The notes beneath the pieces are model-generated. The model did no database searches. It was not told the origin of the DNA and was given only the letters and a program-made list of their open reading frames with translations. DNA of 64,000 nt from an uncultured Flavobacteriaceae bacterium. Lineage in GTDB: Bacteria > Bacteroidota > Bacteroidia > Flavobacteriales > Flavobacteriaceae. Where the stretch lies: NCBI GenBank assembly GCA_947494325.1, contig CANLUS010000001.1:868001-932000 (forward strand), written 5' to 3'. Below, in pieces: positions 53,217-61,027 of this stretch. How positions within the stretch are numbered: position 1 is the stretch's first letter; each line of letters starts with the position of its first letter. The position numbers were made by a program, and so were the translations under genes.

Positions 53217-54554
53217 TTATTTTTTGTCAAAAAATACTTTCAATTCTTTTACATTATCTGGTTTTGCCAATACCTTCTTTTGACCATCCAATACAAAGAA
53301 CGAAGGCGTGGAATTCACACCATAAGTTTTAGCCGTTTGATTTTTCCATTTGTCAACACCATATACATGTGAGAAATTCGGATACTTAAGAATCATGTTT
53401 CTCCAACCAGTTGTACTTTGATCATCTTCTAAACCAATAGCGATTACTTTTGTTTCAGCATTGTTTTTTAAATAGTTATATAAAACAGGCATTTCTTGTA
53501 AGCAATGCCCACAAGTAGAACTCCAAAATACCACTACATATTTTTGTGCACCAATCAAACTATATAGATCTTTTGAAACGCCTTTTTCATTCCATGAAAA
53601 ATTTGGTGCAGTTGCACCAATAGAAGTGCTTAGTTGACCTTTAATATCATTAACGAAGTTAGCATCCTGAAACTCTTTGGGCAGTTTAGAATAGCTATTT
53701 AAAACGTAGTGAACCATATTGGTATCCTCTAAATTGGCATAGCCATATAACAGACCTTCTTGAACATCTTTAGACAGCTTATGATTGGGCGCTATTTTGT
53801 CCAAAATATTTGTGATTGATTCTTTTTGAAGCTTGGCTAATTGTGCTGAATCCTCCGCGGCATTTAAATAAAAAATAAAGACATTAATCCGATCATGAAT
53901 AAATGTTGAGTTCAATAGCGTTTTGTTATTGAAGTCAATAGCATCGAAATAATGTGTTTTTATGGAGGCTACATATTCCCTTGGCGATGAAAATAATGTT
54001 CTTTCATAATATTTTGCACTTGCTTTTATAAAGTGCTGGGCTAATTTCCCTTCAGTCGTTGTTTCGAATTCCTTTTGTAGTGCTATTAATTGTTGTCTCT
54101 TTAAGTTGTATTGTTTTGCAAGTGATTTGTTTTTCGCTTGAAAATAGCTCGCTTGAATAGAATCCAGATCATCTTGAATAGCTCGCGTCAGTTTTAAGTA
54201 ATTTTGATATACTTTGTTGTTTTCAGATTCGGTAAATTGAATCGTCTCTTCAGCTTGTAACGGATTAAAAATTAATTCTACATTCTCATTATCAAAAATA
54301 AAATCAACTGAAGCTTGGTTTTTCACATCATAGACAAGACGGTACATCCCTGGAGACTGGTTATTTGGTATTGTTATTGAAAAACGACCTTTTTTAATAG
54401 AATCATATGCAATATAGTCTTGCTGCCCACCTTCTAACCCATATAAAATCATCCATGGATAGTTTTGATGTCGTTGTAATTCACCTTTCACTGTATACTG
54501 AGCATACGAAAATGAAGTTATCAATAAAAAAATAAGAAGTAATTTTTTAGTCAT
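53217..54554 (-). CDS. Exported thioredoxin-like (TlpA/ResA type) protein
   Basis: A 445-residue exported protein with a signal peptide ending near SFSYAQ. The N-terminal about 110 residues resemble DUF4369 (GYKYTVKGEL-like start YTVKGELQRHQNYPWMILYG), a helical middle follows, and a TlpA-like thioredoxin domain (about 310-440) carries the redox motif CGHC in FWSSTCGHCLQEMPVL. It would reduce or shuffle disulfides in the periplasm; the substrate is unknown. It converges with the TPR lipoprotein gene. Confidence 0.88.
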   Translation of the reverse strand: MTKKLLLIFLLITSFSYAQYTVKGELQRHQNYPWMILYGLEGGQQDYIAYDSIKKGRFSITIPNNQSPGMYRLVYDVKNQASVDFIFDNENVELIFNPLQAEETIQFTESENNKVYQNYLKLTRAIQDDLDSIQASYFQAKNKSLAKQYNLKRQQLIALQKEFETTTEGKLAQHFIKASAKYYERTLFSSPREYVASIKTHYFDAIDFNNKTLLNSTFIHDRINVFIFYLNAAEDSAQLAKLQKESITNILDKIAPNHKLSKDVQEGLLYGYANLEDTNMVHYVLNSYSKLPKEFQDANFVNDIKGQLSTSIGATAPNFSWNEKGVSKDLYSLIGAQKYVVVFWSSTCGHCLQEMPVLYNYLKNNAETKVIAIGLEDDQSTTGWRNMILKYPNFSHVYGVDKWKNQTAKTYGVNSTPSFFVLDGQKKVLAKPDNVKELKVFFDKK

Positions 54555-54630
54555 AAGTATTCTTTAACTATTGTTTTACAAAAATCAAGCCATGACAAAT
54601 GTACTATATTTTATACGTGTTAAAATGTTT

Positions 54631-54638
54631 TACATTTG
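54631..54638 (+). promoter_or_regulatory. -7 element for the second SDR gene
   Basis: TACATTTG matches TAnnTTTG exactly and ends 14 nt before the ATG at 54653. It excludes the in-frame start at 54599, which lies upstream of the promoter. No clear -33 TTG is visible. Confidence 0.5.
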
Positions 54639-54652
54639 TTAAAAATCATGAT

Positions 54653-55447
54653 ATGAGTTTTGAGAATAAAGTAGTTTGGGTCACGGGAGCTTCTTCGGGT
54701 ATTGGAAAGGCAACTGTTTTAGCTTTGGCCAAAAAGAATGCGAAAGTGATTATTTCTTCTAGAAATGTTGAGAAATTGGAGGCCGTAAAAATCCGATGCG
54801 AAAATCCCGAAAATGTAAAAATAGTCCAGGTCGATTTAGATGACTATCAGAATTTAGATACGTTGGTACAAGAGGCAATCTCTCAGTTCGGTGAGATCGA
54901 CATACTAATTAACAATGGAGGTATTAGCCAACGATCATTAGCTATTGATACGGGTATCACAATTGATCATCAAATTTTTAAAACGAACTATTTGGGTACT
55001 GTCGCGCTGACTAAGGCTTTATTACCCTATTTTGTAGCTAAAAAAGAGGGGCATATTGTCGTAATTACAAGTGTAGTTGGTAAACTAGGAACTCCGTTAC
55101 GATCTTCGTATGCAGCTTCGAAACATGCCTTGCATGGTTTTTTTGATAGCCTTCGTGCAGAAATACATCGATACAATATTGATGTAACATTGATTTGTCC
55201 GGGGTATGTAAAAACCAATGTTTCGATGAATGCATTGACTGCTGATGGATCACCGCAAAATACGATGGATAAAAAAACTGCTGAAGGATTGGAACCAGAT
55301 TATTTTACAAAGAAAATGCTTAGCGCTATTAAAAATAAAAAGCAAGAAGTTGTTATTGGAGGTGCTTTAGAAAAACTATCAGTATATGTAAAGCGCTTTT
55401 TCCCTAAAATTTTGGCCAAAATGATACGAAAATTAGCTGTGACTTAA
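54653..55447 (+). CDS. Short-chain dehydrogenase/reductase (SDR)
   Basis: A 264-residue classical SDR with the nucleotide motif VTGASSGIG (about 8-16), NNGGIS in place of NNAG (about 85), ITSVVGKLG with the catalytic Ser, and YAASKHALHG giving YxxxK (about 156). The variable C-terminal region and the 3-(RD)-like layout suggest a lipid or steroid-type substrate, but this cannot be fixed. An upstream in-frame ATG at 54599 lies before the promoter and is rejected. Confidence 0.9.
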   Translation: MSFENKVVWVTGASSGIGKATVLALAKKNAKVIISSRNVEKLEAVKIRCENPENVKIVQVDLDDYQNLDTLVQEAISQFGEIDILINNGGISQRSLAIDTGITIDHQIFKTNYLGTVALTKALLPYFVAKKEGHIVVITSVVGKLGTPLRSSYAASKHALHGFFDSLRAEIHRYNIDVTLICPGYVKTNVSMNALTADGSPQNTMDKKTAEGLEPDYFTKKMLSAIKNKKQEVVIGGALEKLSVYVKRFFPKILAKMIRKLAVT

Positions 55448-55511
55448 AATTCGCAGACATCATACTTTTTGTTGTTTTACCCCGTTAGTGTTTATAATTA
55501 AAATAGTACTG

Positions 55512-56129
55512 ATGAAAAGAATAATAGGTATCATGTTAATATTTGTTTCATTAACTGTAATGGGACAAACCGCTGACGACATAAAACCATTCAGAATTGG
55601 GCTCAAAATTGGAGCCCCCAATGTTGCAAGTTTAGAATTTGAATATGTTACTCCAGCTTTGGGAAATAGCCTGGCATTTTTCGCGAATTATACAGGAGCT
55701 AGTTTTAACGTTGATCAGGTCGATACATCTTCAAATATTTTCGAAATTGGATCTAACATATATTTCAGCAAGAATAGAGAAGGTAGAGGGATGTATGGAT
55801 CAATCTCCTATCAAAGTATTAGTTCTAATTTGAGTATTAAAGATTACGAAGCCGAAGACGGAACCATTTATGAGGGAGATGCGAAAACATCTGTTTCGTA
55901 CAGCGGACTGAATGTGAAAATTGGGGCCAAACTAGGGAAGAAGTTCTTCTTCAGAACCGAAATAGGTTATAGTTTCGGAGAGATTCCAAAAGAGATATTT
56001 GTAGAAGGGAATTTTGAGGGAGAACCGATCAGTGAAACAGCTTCTATCGAAAGTGAAATAGATGATTTACCCTTTATTTTCCAAAATGGGTTACTCATCT
56101 TTAACCTAGGCTTTGGATATTCGTTTTAA
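55512..56129 (+). CDS. Predicted outer-membrane beta-barrel protein
   Basis: A 205-residue secreted protein with signal peptide ending near VMGQT and a strand-rich mature part ending in LGFGYSF, which has an aromatic last residue as outer-membrane barrels do. A GTG at 55488 would add eight residues before the signal peptide; the ATG at 55512 is preferred. The family is not recognised. It converges with a small membrane protein gene. Confidence 0.65.
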   Translation: MKRIIGIMLIFVSLTVMGQTADDIKPFRIGLKIGAPNVASLEFEYVTPALGNSLAFFANYTGASFNVDQVDTSSNIFEIGSNIYFSKNREGRGMYGSISYQSISSNLSIKDYEAEDGTIYEGDAKTSVSYSGLNVKIGAKLGKKFFFRTEIGYSFGEIPKEIFVEGNFEGEPISETASIESEIDDLPFIFQNGLLIFNLGFGYSF

Positions 56130-56145
56130 CAAGATTATTTTAATA

Positions 56146-56532
56146 CTAGCCGAATAATACGTCATGTAAATACCTGCCAGGCATCAAGGTGAAACCACCG
56201 GCAATTAGAATTGCACCAACATATAGTAAAATCATTTTTCGCTTATGTGCTTTTACATTACCTTTTTTGATGGCAGTATAGGCAGTAGGAACCGTATAAA
56301 TTGTTAAGAAGCTAAATAGGTGAATCCATCCGAAGTGCTTAAAAAATCTAACACCCACATGTGCCGGCATAAATAAGGTCACTACGGCCGTGATAAGCAT
56401 TAATATCATATAAAGCCTTCCAGAAACTTTATGAAATGTAGTCCCTTTTTTTATTAGTAATAGTATGGTACCAATTATAAAAGCAGGCAACACAGTTGCT
56501 AAATGAAGGTACATTAAGTCTTGATATGTCAT
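56146..56532 (-). CDS. Small four-helix membrane protein (DUF2306-like)
   Basis: A 128-residue protein with four membrane helices and the family features LHLATVLPAFIIGTILLL, FHKVSGRLYMILMLITAV and HKRKMILLYVGAILIAG. These match DUF2306-type membrane proteins, whose function is unknown. It is divergent from the acyl-CoA dehydrogenase operon. Confidence 0.75.
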   Translation of the reverse strand: MTYQDLMYLHLATVLPAFIIGTILLLIKKGTTFHKVSGRLYMILMLITAVVTLFMPAHVGVRFFKHFGWIHLFSFLTIYTVPTAYTAIKKGNVKAHKRKMILLYVGAILIAGGFTLMPGRYLHDVLFG

Positions 56533-56668
56533 AGTTGAGGTTGATTCTTAAACAAAGAAAAGCTTAAATATTGATTAAAAAAATAGTAGACAGACGAATT
56601 GTATTTTAAAAGGGATGAAGTGTTTTTTTTGGACGTAAACCCTATATTTTTTTAAAATTCCTTTTCGC

Positions 56669-56676
56669 TATATTTG
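56669..56676 (+). promoter_or_regulatory. -7 element for the acyl-CoA dehydrogenase operon
   Basis: TATATTTG fits TAnnTTTG exactly and lies 26 nt before the start codon of the acyl-CoA dehydrogenase gene. No -33 TTG at the right distance is seen. Confidence 0.5.
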
Positions 56677-56702
56677 TAATTCTTATCAAAAAAACAATCT
56701 CG

Positions 56703-57899
56703 ATGAACATATTTTCTTCAGAAAAACTAACCCAATTTTTGCCCAAAGTCCAAACAATACTAGAAGAAAATTTATACCCTCTAGAGGCGAAATATGTACA
56801 TCGTCCATTTAGTGAGGTTGAACCAGAATTGAAGAAAGTAAGGGCACTAGTTAAAGAACGTGGTTTGTGGAATTCACACCTCTCAGAATCGCATGGAGGC
56901 TTAGGGTTCAATTTAGTTGAATTTGGTCAAATAAGTGAGCTTCTAGGAAGGTCTCCTTATGGCCACTATTGCTTTAATTGTAATGCTCCAGATATTGGAA
57001 ATCAAGAACTATTGTTGGGAAATGCTTCCGAATATATTAAAGATACCTTTTTAGAACCTTTAATTGATGGGAATATACGAAGTTGTTTTTCTATGACTGA
57101 ACCAGATTTTGCAGGATCTAACCCTGTAAATATGGGTACCAAGGCAATAAAAGATGGAGATCATTATGTTATTAATGGAACTAAATGGTTTACTACTGCG
57201 GCCGACGGGGCGTCTTTCGCTATTGTTATGGCGAATACGAACCCTAAAGCAGAAAACAAATATCAAAAGGCAAGCATGATTATAGTGCCAACAGATACCG
57301 AAGGTTTTCATTTAAAGCGAAATATCTCGATTATGGGAGAGGAGAATGACTCATATTTTAGTCATTCTGAAATCGACTATAAAGATTGTAGAGTACCTGT
57401 TAAGAATTTAATTGGAAATGAAGGTGAGGGTTTTCTGCTGGCGCAGCAACGTTTAGGGCCTGGAAGAATTCATCATTGTATGCGTTGGATAGGTATTTGT
57501 GAAAAAGCTTTTGATTTGATGTGTGAAAGAGCCGCTTCGAGAAGTTTAGGAGGTGACACTAAATTAGGTCACAAACAAACAATTCAAAATTGGATTGCAG
57601 AAAGCAGGGCCGAAATAAACGCATCTCGATATATGGTTTTACATACCGCACAAAAAATAGATGAAGTTGGGGCGAAAGCAGCCCGATTAGAGATTTCTAC
57701 TATTAAGTTTTATGTAGCCAATGTGTTGATGAAGGTTTTAGATAGAGCCATTCAAGTACACGGAGCCTTAGGAATTACAGATGATACCGTATTATCTTTT
57801 TATTATAGACATGAACGAGGAGCACGTATTTATGACGGCCCAGATGAAGTGCATAAGTCAACGTTGGCAAGGCAAATTTTAAAGAACTACGGACTGTAA
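56703..57899 (+). CDS. Acyl-CoA dehydrogenase family protein, ACAD10/11-like
   Basis: A 398-residue flavoenzyme of the acyl-CoA dehydrogenase fold: helical N-terminal region, FAD-binding segment CFSMTEPDFAGSNPVNM (about 120) and KWFTTAADGA, and C-terminal helices ending RIYDGPDEVHKSTLARQIL. The DGPDEVH end differs from the common YEGTSEIQ of beta-oxidation enzymes and resembles ACAD10/ACAD11 and LvaC. It starts a three-gene operon: the APH-type kinase follows after 2 nt and 3-hydroxyacyl-CoA dehydrogenase after another 4 nt. Its reaction is inferred to be removal of phosphate from a 4-phosphoacyl-CoA rather than ordinary desaturation. Confidence 0.85.
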   Translation: MNIFSSEKLTQFLPKVQTILEENLYPLEAKYVHRPFSEVEPELKKVRALVKERGLWNSHLSESHGGLGFNLVEFGQISELLGRSPYGHYCFNCNAPDIGNQELLLGNASEYIKDTFLEPLIDGNIRSCFSMTEPDFAGSNPVNMGTKAIKDGDHYVINGTKWFTTAADGASFAIVMANTNPKAENKYQKASMIIVPTDTEGFHLKRNISIMGEENDSYFSHSEIDYKDCRVPVKNLIGNEGEGFLLAQQRLGPGRIHHCMRWIGICEKAFDLMCERAASRSLGGDTKLGHKQTIQNWIAESRAEINASRYMVLHTAQKIDEVGAKAARLEISTIKFYVANVLMKVLDRAIQVHGALGITDDTVLSFYYRHERGARIYDGPDEVHKSTLARQILKNYGL

Positions 57900-57901
57900 C
57901 C

Positions 57902-58972
57902 ATGAGTAAAGCTATAGACAGGGCAATAGGCGTTCGGCAAGGGGAAGAACTAGATCTCGTAAAATTAAGAACATATTTAAAGGAAAATAATATAGAGATT
58001 CAAGATGAAATCTCTGTAAAGCAATTTCCAGGTGGATTCTCAAACCTTACCTATCTAATTAATGTCGGTACGAAAAAATATGTATTACGCAAGCCACCCT
58101 TTGGAGCGAATATAAAGTCAGCTCATGATATGGGAAGAGAATTTAGAGTTTTGAGTTCTTTGAAACCTGTGTATACTAAGATTCCGATGCCAATTGTGTA
58201 TTGTGAAGATGATGGAGTTCTTGGGTCGTCTTTTTATTTGATGGAACGCGTAAAAGGCATTATTCTGCGAAATAAAATCCCAAGCGGTCTTAAGTTAACT
58301 CCAACTCATTTTAAAAAATTGTCGCATCAAACCATTGAGAATTTAGTTGATTTGCACAGTTTAGAATTGGAAAAATCAAATTTAATTTCGTTAGGGAAAC
58401 CAGAGGGGTATGTGCATCGGCAAGTAGAAGGTTGGATTAAACGCTACGTGAAAGCAGAGACCGATGAAATACCAGCAATGAATACTGCAGCTGCCTGGAT
58501 GCAAAATAATATGCCATTAAAAGAAACCAGGGCTTTTATTCATAATGATTATAAGTACGATAATTTAGTATTGGATGCAGACTCATTAGATATCAAGGCT
58601 GTATTAGATTGGGAGATGTCTACTGTTGGAGATCCTTTAATGGATTTAGGAACAACCTTGGCCTATTGGGTTGAAGCAAAAGATCATCCTGCCTTGCAAT
58701 CTTATAATCTTACTTGGATAGAAGGAAATCTAACACGACAAGAGGTAGTTGAAAAATATGCCGATTTAAGAGGGATAAATGTGAATGACGTGCTTTTTTA
58801 TTATGTATTCGGATGCTTTAAATTAGGTGTAATTGCCCAACAAATTTATGCTCGATACAAACAAGGATATACAAAAGATGAACGGTTTGCACAATTAATT
58901 CATTTAGTAAAAGCATGCGGAAAAAACGCTGAAAATGCGATAAAATATAATAGAATTAATAATTTTTATTAG
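57902..58972 (+). CDS. APH-family kinase, ACAD10/11-like phosphotransferase
   Basis: A 356-residue aminoglycoside-phosphotransferase-type kinase. It has the N-lobe KQFPGGFSNLTYLINVG, the Brenner motif AFIHNDYKYDNLVLD (about 215) and the metal motif VLDWEMSTVGDPLMDLG (about 238). Proteins of this group are fused to or next to acyl-CoA dehydrogenase domains in ACAD10/11 and next to it in the Pseudomonas Lva pathway, where the kinase phosphorylates the 4-hydroxyl group of a 4-hydroxyacyl-CoA. Antibiotic resistance is not suggested. Confidence 0.87.
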   Translation: MSKAIDRAIGVRQGEELDLVKLRTYLKENNIEIQDEISVKQFPGGFSNLTYLINVGTKKYVLRKPPFGANIKSAHDMGREFRVLSSLKPVYTKIPMPIVYCEDDGVLGSSFYLMERVKGIILRNKIPSGLKLTPTHFKKLSHQTIENLVDLHSLELEKSNLISLGKPEGYVHRQVEGWIKRYVKAETDEIPAMNTAAAWMQNNMPLKETRAFIHNDYKYDNLVLDADSLDIKAVLDWEMSTVGDPLMDLGTTLAYWVEAKDHPALQSYNLTWIEGNLTRQEVVEKYADLRGINVNDVLFYYVFGCFKLGVIAQQIYARYKQGYTKDERFAQLIHLVKACGKNAENAIKYNRINNFY

Positions 58973-58976
58973 AAAG

Positions 58977-59870
58977 ATGAAAGAATTAAAAAACATAAAA
59001 AATGTACTTATTTTAGGTAGTGGAACTTTAGGTTTGCGAATAGCATTGGCAAATGCATTGAACGGATATAAGGTGGTAGTATATGACATAAGAGAGGAAG
59101 CTTTTGTGCAGGCAAAGCGAATTCAGGCGGAGGTACTTAAATTTCTAATTCACTCGAATAGAATTACTGAAAAGGATGCTGAAATAGCCCTACAAAACCA
59201 GATATTTACAACAGATGCCGCGAAAGCCGCAGCGAACGCAGATTTAGTAAGTGAATCTGTCACTGAGGATTTGGAACTGAAAAGAAAAGTTTGGGCGCAA
59301 TTCGGTGAATTATGCCCTAGTGATACTATTTTTACGACCAATACTTCCTACCTCATTCCATCATTATTTGCTCAAGAAACGGGTAGACCTAATTTATTTT
59401 GTGCACTGCATTTTCATGACGTTTTTTATGCTAATGTGGTAGATATTATGCCAAACCCTCAAACCGAGACGTGGATTATTCCGTTATTGAAGGAGTATGG
59501 TGAAAGTATTCAACAAACACCCGTAATCATGACTCGAGAAAATCCGGGTTATATTTTCAATGCCATGTTAATGGCATTGATTGGTGCTGCAGGAGCGCTG
59601 GTGACCTTTGACATAGCAAGTATTGAAGATGTAGATCGTTCATGGATGGGGAATTTCAAAATGCCTATGGGTCCTTTTGGCATTTTAGATGAGATTGGTT
59701 TAGATACTGCTTGGCATGTTACAAGTAATCTCAAGGACGAAAAAAGTAAGCGCTTTGTCAACTTGTTAAAAGGTTATATTGATGAAGGCAAATTAGGGAA
59801 GAAGGTAGGGGAAGGATTCTATATCTATCCAAAACCAAGATTTCAGGATGATGATTTTATAAAGGGCTAG
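58977..59870 (+). CDS. 3-hydroxyacyl-CoA dehydrogenase
   Basis: A 297-residue NAD-dependent 3-hydroxyacyl-CoA dehydrogenase. The Rossmann motif is ILGSGTLGLRIALANAL (about 13-29), the catalytic His region is ALHFHDVFYANVVDIMPNP (about 142) in place of the usual HFFNP, and PMGPFGILDEIGLDTA (about 227) is the family signature. Last gene of the kinase/acyl-CoA dehydrogenase operon; it would oxidise the 3-hydroxyacyl-CoA made by the first two steps. A terminator follows. Confidence 0.9.
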   Translation: MKELKNIKNVLILGSGTLGLRIALANALNGYKVVVYDIREEAFVQAKRIQAEVLKFLIHSNRITEKDAEIALQNQIFTTDAAKAAANADLVSESVTEDLELKRKVWAQFGELCPSDTIFTTNTSYLIPSLFAQETGRPNLFCALHFHDVFYANVVDIMPNPQTETWIIPLLKEYGESIQQTPVIMTRENPGYIFNAMLMALIGAAGALVTFDIASIEDVDRSWMGNFKMPMGPFGILDEIGLDTAWHVTSNLKDEKSKRFVNLLKGYIDEGKLGKKVGEGFYIYPKPRFQDDDFIKG

Positions 59871-59905
59871 AAAACAATATAAAAGACCTATTTTATTAAT
59901 CTAAG

Positions 59906-59932
59906 ACCTCAGCTTTTGGAGCTGGGGTTTTT
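59906..59932 (+). terminator. Terminator of the acyl-CoA dehydrogenase operon
   Basis: ACCTCAGCT (59906-59914) pairs with AGCTGGGGT (59920-59928, one G-U pair), followed by a T-run. Confidence 0.9.
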
Positions 59933-60077
59933 CATTTTACGCCGAAATATGAAAATAACACTAAATCATGCTTGTAAGAGTGTATGATAAATTTTAAAGC
60001 ATTGATTATGAAAATCTTAAATGTTAAGTTTTTGTTAAGACTTTTTTAGTTGTTTTTCATTTTCCAATGAGAAATTC

Positions 60078-60293
60078 AATCTTTGTTCAACTTATTTAAA
60101 CAACAAAGGTCGATATAATATCGACCCCTTAAAAACTTAAATTTGATTTGAAGGAAAAAGAAGTTCCAAGATTATTCGCCTAAGCTTAAAAGAGTCCAAA
60201 TCTTTTAAGAGATATAACTAAGATTTCCGCGTAGGTGTCCAAAACCGACTCTCCTTTCTTAAAAGGGCAGCTCTTCCGAAGCTGCTCTTTTTT
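60078..60293 (+). ncRNA. Candidate structured RNA of about 200 nt
   Basis: This gene-free stretch starts with a -7-like AATCTTTG (60078-60085) and ends in a strong terminator (60265-60293). Helices visible by eye are GGTCGATAT/ATATCGACC (60108-60126), AGGAA/TTCC around 60151-60167, AGAGTC/GACTCT (60191-60196 with 60247-60252) and, inside it, AAATCTT/AAGATTT (60198-60204 with 60220-60226). There is no large gene directly downstream on this strand, so a free RNA is likelier than a riboswitch. I do not recognise the family. Confidence 0.5.
60265..60293 (+). terminator. Terminator of the candidate structured RNA
   Basis: GCAGCT (60267-60272) pairs with AGCTGC (60280-60285), extended by further G-C pairs, and six T follow. 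Confidence 0.9.
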
Positions 60294-60528
60294 GTTTGAT
60301 ACATGTTTATTGTACAGTATAAACACTTTGCTAATTTATAAAATATTTTTTTGATGATGATGATGATAAAAAAAGAACGATTTATTAACAGATTTTAATA
60401 TCTGCTTATTACCATTTAAATTACTGTAAATTTAATTTTTAAGATTTTTTTTGAACAATTTATAATTTGTCGAAAAACTCTCTGAGGAGCTATTCATTTA
60501 CTTTTTTTATTTCTTTTTCCGAAAAAGT

Positions 60529-60555
60529 GTCATTCCTGCGAAGGCAGGAATCCAG
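60529..60555. repeat. REP-like palindrome, left copy
   Basis: A 27-nt repeat built on an 8-bp stem ATTCCTGC (60532-60539) with GCAGGAAT (60544-60551) and a GAAG loop. It ends exactly at the base before the GIY-YIG stop codon. Orientation is opposite to the two right copies. Confidence 0.9.
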
Positions 60556-60870
60556 TCAATCTATGTGTAAATTATCATACCAATCTTTAGCCAAATCATT
60601 CCAATTTGGATTTTCTTTTTCAATCAATTTTAGTTTCCATGCCCTTTTCCATTTTTTGAGATTATTTTCTCTTTCTATTGCTTGTTCTACTTGTTGAAAC
60701 TCTTCAAAATAGATAAGCATTGAAATTCCATATTTTTGAGTAAAACCTTTTATTACTCCAGTTTTATGTTCATACACTCTTCGTTGAAGATTATTGGTCA
60801 TTCCAATATATAGTGTGCCGTTTCTTTGACTAGCTAGGATATATACATAGTATTTATGGACTGTTTTCAT
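60556..60870 (-). CDS. GIY-YIG domain nuclease (UPF0213-like)
   Basis: A 104-residue single-domain GIY-YIG protein. It has the YYVYILASQRNGTLYIGMT motif (YVY in place of GIY and YIG), a conserved Arg in LQRRVYEHKTG, and Glu in AIERENNLKKWKRAWKLKLIE. It lacks any other domain. Proteins of this small type are scattered through bacteria with unknown roles; the GIY-YIG fold generally cleaves DNA. Start and stop lie directly against inverted copies of a palindrome. Confidence 0.9.
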   Translation of the reverse strand: MKTVHKYYVYILASQRNGTLYIGMTNNLQRRVYEHKTGVIKGFTQKYGISMLIYFEEFQQVEQAIERENNLKKWKRAWKLKLIEKENPNWNDLAKDWYDNLHID

Positions 60871-60875
60871 GTTTT

Positions 60876-60902
60876 CTAGATTCCTGCCTTCGCAGGAATG
60901 AC
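60876..60902. repeat. REP-like palindrome, first right copy
   Basis: Reverse complement of the left copy with one difference in 27 nt. It ends 5 nt upstream of the GIY-YIG start codon on that gene's 5' side, so its hairpin would lie in or at the start of the mRNA. Confidence 0.9.
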
Positions 60903-60978
60903 AAGGTAAATAGAATTCTGTTAATCAATTGGCAGTTTAAAATTCTATTATAAGTATAAGATTGAAATTTTAATTTTT

Positions 60979-61005
60979 CTGGATTCCTGCTTTCGCAGGA
61001 ATGAC
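60979..61005. repeat. REP-like palindrome, second right copy
   Basis: Same orientation as the first right copy, with one base changed in the loop region. The bases after both right copies are also similar (ACAAGGTAAATAGAATT and ACAATGTAACAAGAATT), so a segment longer than the palindrome was duplicated. Confidence 0.9.
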
Positions 61006-61027
61006 AATGTAACAAGAATTTATAGAT

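Larger units (their letters stand above)
60529..61005 (-). mobile_element. Putative GIY-YIG/REP-like module
   Basis: A 104-codon GIY-YIG gene is framed by inverted copies of one palindrome, 0 nt after its stop and 5 nt before its start, with a third copy 76 nt further on. The compact gene-plus-terminal-repeat layout is that of a small mobilised unit. No target-site duplication is obvious. This is an inference from structure; transposition by such a protein is not established. Confidence 0.4.

Noticed and set aside
54599-54652. Upstream start for the second SDR
   Set aside because: The TACATTTG promoter box lies downstream of it, and the extra residues are unlike any SDR N-terminus.
57902-58972. 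Aminoglycoside resistance kinase
   Set aside because: The APH fold is shared, but the tight operon with an ACAD10/11-like enzyme points to metabolism, not resistance.
60467-60697. 76-codon plus-strand frame covering the left palindrome
   Set aside because: It lies antisense to the GIY-YIG gene and translates the repeat itself; its residues are a low-complexity Phe/Ser run.
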